Source: Larix kaempferi (lineage: Eukaryota > Streptophyta > Pinopsida > Pinales > Pinaceae). Taken from it: a stretch of DNA of 64,000 nucleotides. Below are positions 57,501-64,000 of this stretch, piece by piece. Below the pieces are notes generated by a model. The model was not told the DNA's origin and ran no database searches. It was given only the letters and a program-made list of their open reading frames with translations. The stretch is from positions 2,512,001-2,576,000 of the forward strand of contig BSBM01000764.1 of NCBI GenBank assembly GCA_027924585.1. The letters run 5' to 3'. Numbering within the stretch: position 1 is the first letter of the stretch; every line of letters begins with the position of its first letter. Made by a program: the position numbers and the translations under genes.

Positions 57501-58713
57501 GATTTTAGGATTATCCACTTTAAACAAAATTCATCATCAAAGTCTTGGGAATGAGGTCATTTTGAAGTGGCTGTCTGCACGAGAGATTGGACTTTCTGGT
57601 TATCTAGCTCACATCTGGGATGACTACATTAAGAAATTAAACTCAGTCGGTGTCAGATTGAACAATGATGTAGATAAACTGGTTTGGGGTGGAAATCCTG
57701 CATCTGGTATTGTCTCGGCACAATCTGCATACACTAGAATTCTTCAGGAAAAGTACATCTTCCCTCAAGATTGGTGGTACAAGAGGATCTGGCAATGGAC
57801 AATTCCTTTAAAGCTGAAATGTTTCATTTGGTTAGTATTGCAAGACAAATTGAAGACATGGGAAAATTTATGCAAACGGGGTTGGATTGGTCCTAGCTTT
57901 TGTGTACTTTGCAAAAATGTAGCTGAAACTAGACAACATATATTTGTCCATTGCTCCTTTACTCACAAAATCTGGGATGTGGTGTCAGTTAATTTAAAAA
58001 TCACCCAGTGCTGGGATGTTGGTGATTTTAATAAGTGTTTCTTAAATTGGTATAGACACTGCAAGCAGTTTATTTATATTGTTGTTTGTATTCCATGGGC
58101 TATCTGGTTTTCCAGAAATAGGGCTATCTTCCGTAATTCTCCACCTGATTATTTACAATGTAGCTTGATTGCCCTAAAAATGTTCAATACTTGCAAGGTG
58201 GATAAACAGAAGTTGAAGACAGATAGAGTTAGTTTTTTTAATCTCAAAGTGGATCAGCATGTTCTTTTCTTTGATGGTGCATCACAAGCAGGTATATGTG
58301 CAGTTGGGGGAGTTATTTATCTAAATGAATCTCATTATTTTACTGTCAAGCTCAATTGTGGTAAAGGATCAAACATGAAGGCTGAATTAATGGCGCTCTG
58401 GTGTGTTCTAAAGGTTGATAATATCTTCGGGTTGGTTAATATCAAGGTATATGGTGATTCTCGGGTCACCATCAAATGGGCTGCGGGTGACTTCAAGCTC
58501 AATGTTATGAATCTGAGACATTGGGCTATTAGAACACATTTTGAAATCTCAAAGCAGCAGAGTATCAAATTTGAGCATATTTATCTTGAGCATAATTCTC
58601 TGGCAGACAAGCTTTCCAAGCATGCTCTAGCTGGTATTGAGGGTCATTTGATCTGGGAGGAATGGTGTGATAGCAGCATCCTGGATAGTGGCTCCATTTA
58701 CTTTTATGACTGA
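54594..58713 (+). pseudogene. LINE ORF2: endonuclease, reverse transcriptase, RNase H
   Basis: The ORF2 ATG (54594-54596) overlaps the ORF1 stop as TGATG. The endonuclease has LSLNVRGLG, LLLQEIM, IITGDLNF and FSDHWPI, all catalytic residues present. The RT has FAKDKSPGPDGWP, LIPKKDKPLSFGEFRPIALC, KMDLEKAYDKVNWSFL, GIRQGCPLSPLLF and the catalytic ILFADDVL. The zf-RVT region has FCVLCKNVAETRQHIFVHC. RNase H has FFDGASQAG, MKAELMALW, VYGDSRVTIKWA and EHNSLADKLSKHA. In-frame stops lie near 54866, 54898, 54957, 55379 and 56294. Frameshifts lie near 56220-56250 and in a G run at 56678-56684. The protein would nick DNA and copy its RNA at the nick. Confidence 0.9.
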
Positions 58714-58786
58714 TCTGGTGCTCGACATGTTTCTGACTTTTTTGATATCTGTATTCATTTTTGACATTTTTGTATGTATTGTGCAT

Positions 58787-59685
58787 TAAGCACCGACAGA
58801 GCTATGTTGATAGCTGTAGTGGTTTCTGATATTTCATGCAGTTTCAGAACTTTCTTGTTGTTTTTCATATGATTCATCTGGTTGAATCAAGAGATCTCAT
58901 TGTACTATTTGATTCGGTTTGAATATCAATAGTAGTTTTTTTCTTTGGAAAAAAATAAATAAAAGTATGTTAAATTGTGCTTTATATTAATAAATGAGTT
59001 AAGTGTAATTTGTTTCCCTGTTCACACGTATTAATGTAAAAAGGCCTATTCCTTTCTAACATAACAAATATTTGGTGTTTCTCACCTCTATTTTGTACCA
59101 CTCACTCTCGTTATCTAGTTTATTTTTTGATACGATATCAAACCTTGGTTTTTAAAAAATCTAGGCTAAAAGAAAATGAAAACCCCGGGGACTAGCTTGT
59201 CTAGTGATGGTTTATTAATACATTAAAAACAAAAATAAAAGGAAGTTGTAATTGCACCAACAAATATAGATTTTTTCAAGAGTTGCATGTATGTTAAAGG
59301 GCCATATGAATTTTAATTTTATTTAGAAATTCGCCATATGAATTTGAATTTTTATAGAACGCATGATTCCAAGCTATACAAGTTGCAACTAGGTTGTATA
59401 AAATTAAAATATTTTAGAACTAGAAGAGAATTACAATTAGAAAATAAATTTAGCATACATAATTTTGAAAGAGTTGTCATACAAATTTGTTGCAACCCAC
59501 AGTTAGTCACCATATGGATTTTTCATTAGATGTCATATGGATTTGTAGTGAGATACCATTTGTTGTATGGATTTGAAGGAAATGACCAGTTTCCATATGG
59601 ATTTACACAATTGTAGTAATTTTTTTGAGACTTATACTATATGATACTGTAACGACATTGTATCAATGTACAGTTTTTTCAAACG
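58787..59685. other. LINE 3' end and AT-rich spacer with CATATGGATTTG words
   Basis: The LINE 3' UTR runs to the A-rich tail at 58946-58964. From 59303 to 59610 the word CCATATG(G/A)ATTT recurs about seven times at irregular spacing. No gene recognised. Confidence 0.5.
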
Positions 59686-59832
59686 ACATTTAATATGCAC
59701 CCTGCAACAATGCATTTAATGTTGTTTTTTTAGGATTATGAAACGTTGGATTGACTCTTGGATCAAATCCAATGGTTCATATCCTATCAGAACCAACATT
59801 AAATGCATTGTTGTAGGGTGCATATTGAATGC
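59686..59832. mobile_element. Foldback/MITE-like inverted repeat, 147 bp
   Basis: The arm 59693-59724 (ATATGCACCCTGCAACAATG, then CATTTAATGTTG) and its reverse complement at 59794-59825 match with one change out of 32. Weaker pairing extends both arms outward. A 69-base spacer separates the arms. Clear terminal duplications were not found. It could be a MITE or the hairpin of a small-RNA precursor. Confidence 0.7.
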
Positions 59833-60009
59833 CCATTTTAAACAGTTGTGCAAATTCTATTTTTTTGCGAATTGTAAGGATTTCAAGTTTTTGGCGAATT
59901 TTCCTTCTTCTTGTTTTCGTTGAATGTTTAGTTAAATATCACGGGAAATTGATCAAATATTATGTTTGAAGGTAGCCAGAAATCATAATTTCAAAACATG
60001 GAAAAATGA

Positions 60010-62130
60010 ATGCTTAAAATAATTGAGTATAGGTGTTTTGACAAGTTTTTTTTTCTCTATAAATTATATAATGAAATTGAAGAATATTCCCAAGCCAAAA
60101 ATTATACCAAGAATAGGGAGGTTATAATTCTCATTAATCTCTTTGTCATGGATGTGATGCTTCCTGTAGTTGAAAACGACGATGATATATTCACCATTAG
60201 GAAAAATATTCAGAATTTGTATAAGATATTTGATAAAGGTAGGGCCATTTTTTTAAATATTTTGTATTCTATTAAGATGGAAAAACATGATAGTAAAGCT
60301 ATTATACATCAGCTAAATACTATTTACAATAATATGGAAGGGAGATATATTGTCATCACAACTTTGAAGAGTTTACCATTTTATTTTGAAAATTTTATTG
60401 AGATACTGAATATCACTTTGAATAATGAGCTTAAGTTTGACAAACTTAGCAATAAGATTTTTCATAAGGATAGGTGGAGGGATAAATATAGAGATAACAA
60501 TATTCATGATGCTTCAAAGGTATCCTTAAAAGCAAAATTTAAAGGAAAATGAAATGGTAGAAAGATTAAAAGTGGGAAGAAAGAAACCAACAAGACCAAT
60601 GATGAAGGTAATTCAAAAATTGGAAACATTTTTAAATGTTTTTATTGTGGTGAACTTGGTCGCAAATAAGATTTTGTCTAAATAAAATTTGGAATGAAAA
60701 TCACAAGCTAGAGCCTAGTCAAAATAACAGGAAGCATTGACTAGAAATAAGCCAATGGAACTGAACATAATGAAAAATATAAATGTCATGTCTTTATGGC
60801 TATGAATATTAAGGTATATTGATTCAAGTGCCTTTGGTCATTTAACTAATAGAAAGGATGGTGTCTTGGTTTTGAATAAGACAAGATGGACTTAGATTCC
60901 ATGATTTTTGGTGGCAAAGAAGAATATAGAATTGTTGTAAAAGGGAATATTCAAATCCACATGCAAGATAAAAGGTTGTGTTTCCTTCATGTATTCTTTG
61001 TCTCTGACTTAGATTATAATATTCCTTCATTTTTTGAAATGATTGATAATAATCCCCATCTTGACGTGATTTTTACTTAAAATGGGTGCCAATCGATTCA
61101 TAAACATAGTAAGAAATTACTTGGTTTGGGTATTGAAGAGAAGGGAAATTTTCACTTCGCGAGTACAAATTTAGTTCAAAAACATGCCTTAATGTCTAGT
61201 AGCAGATAGGAAAAATGGTTAATTTGTCATCAAAGTTATGGCCATATCAATTTGGATTATATTTCTTCTTTTACTACTAGGAAAATGATGGATGGTCTCC
61301 CAGACACTTTAAAACAACAAGACATTTCTTGTGGTGCATGTATTATGAGGAAGAAACAAAACAATCGTTTTAATTGAAGCAAGGATTGGATAGCCCAATC
61401 GATTGTTGAATTAATCGATGTTGACATATGTGGACCAATGAAAGTAAAATTTTCTAAGTACATGCATTTTTTTTATTTGTATATGAATTTTCAAGAAAAA
61501 TTTGGGTCTATTTTTGAAGTGAAAAATAAGATGTGTTTTCCAAGTTCCAAGAATTTAAACCTATGATAGAGAAAAAATTAGAGAGGAGAATCAAATTTTT
61601 AGCACCAATAATGATGGTGGGATTTGTTTTCATAATTTCAATAATTTTTGTAGTCAATAAATCAAATAGAGACAATATACCACACCATATACTCCATAGA
61701 AAAATGGATTTATAGGGAGAAGGAATCACACTATTATGGAGATGTCCAAGTTCATGTTGGAGAATAAACTTCAAAAAATATTGGGTTGAATGAATCAATA
61801 CTACTATATATTTTCTAAATAAATATCCCACAAAGTTGGTCCCCACTATGACTTCAATGGAGGATTTCTCTAGAAATAATACTCAAATTAGTTATCTCAA
61901 GGTTTTTGGTTTAGTTGGTTATGTGCAGATTCGTAATGAGAAGTATAGTAAGTTAGATCCCAAATGAAATAATTTGATTTTTATAGGGTATAGTGACCAT
62001 CATAAATCCTATATATGTATTGACATTGAAGATAATAAATGTGTTTATAGCCATGATGTTTTACGTAAGGAACTTGCAATTTTGATTCCAAGTACTTCAG
62101 ATACGAAATTGGGTCTAAAATGTTTTGTAT
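60010..62130 (+). pseudogene. Very decayed Ty1/copia gag-integrase remnant
   Basis: 60010-60552 is a gag frame of 180 codons (MEKHDSKAIIHQLNTIYNNM, then IVITTLKSLPFYFENFIEIL), the UBN2 pattern. A half zinc knuckle follows (FKCFYCGELG, then a stop). At 60820-61080 the protease-linker region reads FVSDLDYNIPSF. The pre-integrase and core appear at 61220-61460 (GLPDTLKQQDISCGACIM, VELIDVDICGPMKVKF, in broken frames), then scattered pieces to about 62130. No RT, LTR or primer site was recognised. It is far more worn than the other two copia copies. Confidence 0.7.
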
Positions 62131-64000
62131 AAGATTGTAATATAACTGAAAAACCACCCTCTATGCATATATCTACCAACAATTAGGTAAGGAAAACCTC
62201 ATGTATTCATTTGGATATAAAACATCTGATGAGGTTCACTTGTATGAGATTACTAAAATGGGCTAGGAATAAAGGTAATTAAGAAACAAAGATAAAAAAA
62301 AATATGATTCATGCACTAATGCTTTAGTTTTTAACATTCAACATTCTTTTGAACCTTAGACTAGATCCATGCCCAACAGTTGATCATAGCCACAAAATAT
62401 ACAAAGTGGATCTATGTCTCATCAATCATAAACAGTAAAATATAATAGCTAAGTAATGTTTCTCCTAATAGTACCAGTGTAAAGTGTGGTATATACTTGT
62501 GCAACTCAGAGAATAGCAATATGTGAGGATGATACTATTGGCCCAAGGTATTCCATCCAAAATTCCTAAACATACGAATCCTAACCATGCGAATAAATGA
62601 GTTGAAGTCAAACATGGAGGAAACTATTTGATTACCAGTCATTGATGTATACCGTTAACAAACATGAGGGAACCCACCAATAATGATAATGGGACCCAAT
62701 GTACCTAGTACATTCTAATAGGTGTGAATAGATGTTCTTGAAGTCAAACACCCCAAGAATCCATTAATTAGGATCAATTAATGTATTCCCACTAATTGAT
62801 AGTGACAGAAATTGCACTGATGATTGCAATCCCCAAGATACTACCTAAACTCTAGACCTCATTCCTAGAGCAAGATTAGATGAATTCAATGGTATTAGAT
62901 CTGTTGGAAAGAAGGAATTAAAGAATCCTCCATATTTCAACATGAGGATAAATTAAGGACTGATTTAATTAGGAACAAAACTAGGATAGATTTTTGCAGT
63001 AGGACCGTCGAGTCGATGATGAAACATACTGACACTAGGGAATGTACGACGCATGAATTCAAGGAAACTATAGAATGGTTGACATTGGTTATATCCTTAA
63101 ATAGTGAGCACGACAAAGTAGTGACTTGGGAATATTTGGACACAAAGAGGGACCAATGATACAAATCCAAAATGTATAAGAGATTGAAAGATTCTTCTTA
63201 TGATTTAAAGAGTAACCAATCAGAGGAGTAATAAATCTGAGATGAGGTTTTATCCTAAGGCCAAAAACTAGAACCCAACTTGTTTAGAGACTCAAAATTG
63301 GTGCTTTGCTCAAGGAAAATTTTGATTTGCAATCATTATATCAAGAGACATTGAGATCTTTCCCTTTGCTTTTCTCTTTTTATGCACCTTATTCATTTTG
63401 TAACAATCTTGAAAAACTGATAGAATTATGCTCAATAAGATATTTTTTGTAGCAATTTAACAAGTCTGAAAAATTAAACTCGAAACCCTCTTCCTTTCTA
63501 ATGATATTGAAGAAAATATAGAAGAATGCTCGATATATTACCAATCCATGGACTTTTATGAATCCTAGATCAGTTAATGCTCGCCAGTATTTTCAATTTT
63601 AAGGATTTTAAAAAACTTAAAGAAAACTTCATAAACCATCCGGTATATTTTTATCAAGCCTAGTTTGGTAAATGCTCACTGGTGTTTTCAATTTTAGAGA
63701 GTCTAGAAAACTTCAAGAAGATTCCATAATTGTTCTTTTTTCATAAATTTAGTCTCCTACACTCGAAAAGGAATAAAACAATACAAGGGAGAACTCTTCT
63801 ATCCAAGGTTGACTAGAGTATTTATTTTTCGTAACTAGACCATTTAGACCAAAAAAGGGTTAAACTTATATTGGATAGACATTTTTTCAAATCTTTTAAC
63901 AATCGTGAAAGAAAAAAATCTTGCTCGAAAATATTTTCATATTTAAAGAGTCAGAAAAGATCTTAAAGAAGACTCGAGGCCTCCTCCTATTTTTAATACG
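62131..64000. other. Unassigned right end with a short tandem repeat
   Basis: Mostly AT-rich with no gene recognised. 63565-63640 and 63655-63735 are two units of a repeat (TTAATGCTCGCCAGTATTTT and TAAATGCTCACTGGTGTTTT, both followed by CAATTTTA). Near 63820-63890 the minus strand reads TTACGAAAAA and ATAAGTTTAACCC. This resembles the modules at 39440-39490 in the opposite orientation. Confidence 0.45.

Larger units (their letters stand above)
53600..58960 (+). mobile_element. L1-type LINE, 5'-truncated in ORF1, inactive
   Basis: Gag-like ORF1, then ORF2 with APE endonuclease, RT, zf-RVT and RNase H, a 3' UTR of about 230 bases and an A-rich tail (GGAAAAAAATAAATAAAAG, 58946-58964). The 5' end lies inside ORF1, since it begins just before VEIDLKGGLP, the residues before the ORF1 zinc knuckle. 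Five-prime truncation is usual for LINEs. It carries several stops and two frameshifts but every domain is readable. Confidence 0.92.

Noticed and set aside
62937-63170. 77-codon minus-strand open frame near the right end
   Set aside because: Simple Ser/Val/Leu composition, no motif, in AT-rich decayed sequence.

Overview
The window is nuclear DNA of a seed plant. It is AT-rich and made almost entirely of decayed transposable elements, with one recognisable host gene end and two host-gene remnants at the left edge. Plant-type markers are a DUF247 protein, an S-domain/G-type lectin receptor remnant, chromovirus-like Ty3 and Ty1/copia elements primed by initiator tRNA-Met, CACTA (TNP2) and plant L1-type LINE sequence. 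The many heavily mutated, nested elements and a gypsy element with LTRs above 4.6 kb would suit a very large genome such as a conifer's. That lineage is inference, not shown.

Layout: 2-673 is the 3' end of a DUF247 gene (+). 1080-1870 is an S-domain lectin receptor pseudogene (+). 2079-3122 is a PHD-finger pseudogene (+). 4.1-8.9 kb is mostly non-coding, with small tandem duplications and a patch of short palindromic words. 8940-12612 is a tandem array with a unit of about 322 bp. The array is split by a 14.5-kb Ty3/gypsy element (-, 12613-27107, target duplication TATAT) and resumes at 27108-27410. One LTR of that element carries a 289-bp hAT-like MITE. 27775-31411 is a CACTA transposase remnant (-).

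A LINE (-) lies at 32050-33749 and 37604-38247. It appears to be split by a 3'-truncated copia element (+, 33750-37603) whose LTR still shows a TATA box. Next come a 33-bp palindromic minisatellite (38251-38481), a GC-richer stretch with three 150-bp repeats carrying TATA-like sites (38841-39240), a truncated copia element with its 5' LTR (-, 40443-43278), and a non-autonomous gag-only LTR element (-, 43358-46927). 46.9-52.4 kb is a degenerate acidic-coding stretch ending in an LTR-like sequence. A nearly full-length but multiply broken L1-type LINE (+) fills 53600-58960. A foldback element sits at 59686-59832, and a very decayed copia element (+) at 60010-62130.

No element here looks autonomous as it stands: every polyprotein has stops, frameshifts or truncations. 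The informative parts are the nesting order (tandem array, then gypsy, then MITE; LINE, then copia), the gag-only LTR element, and the 33-bp palindromic minisatellite inside a possible promoter plus first exon.
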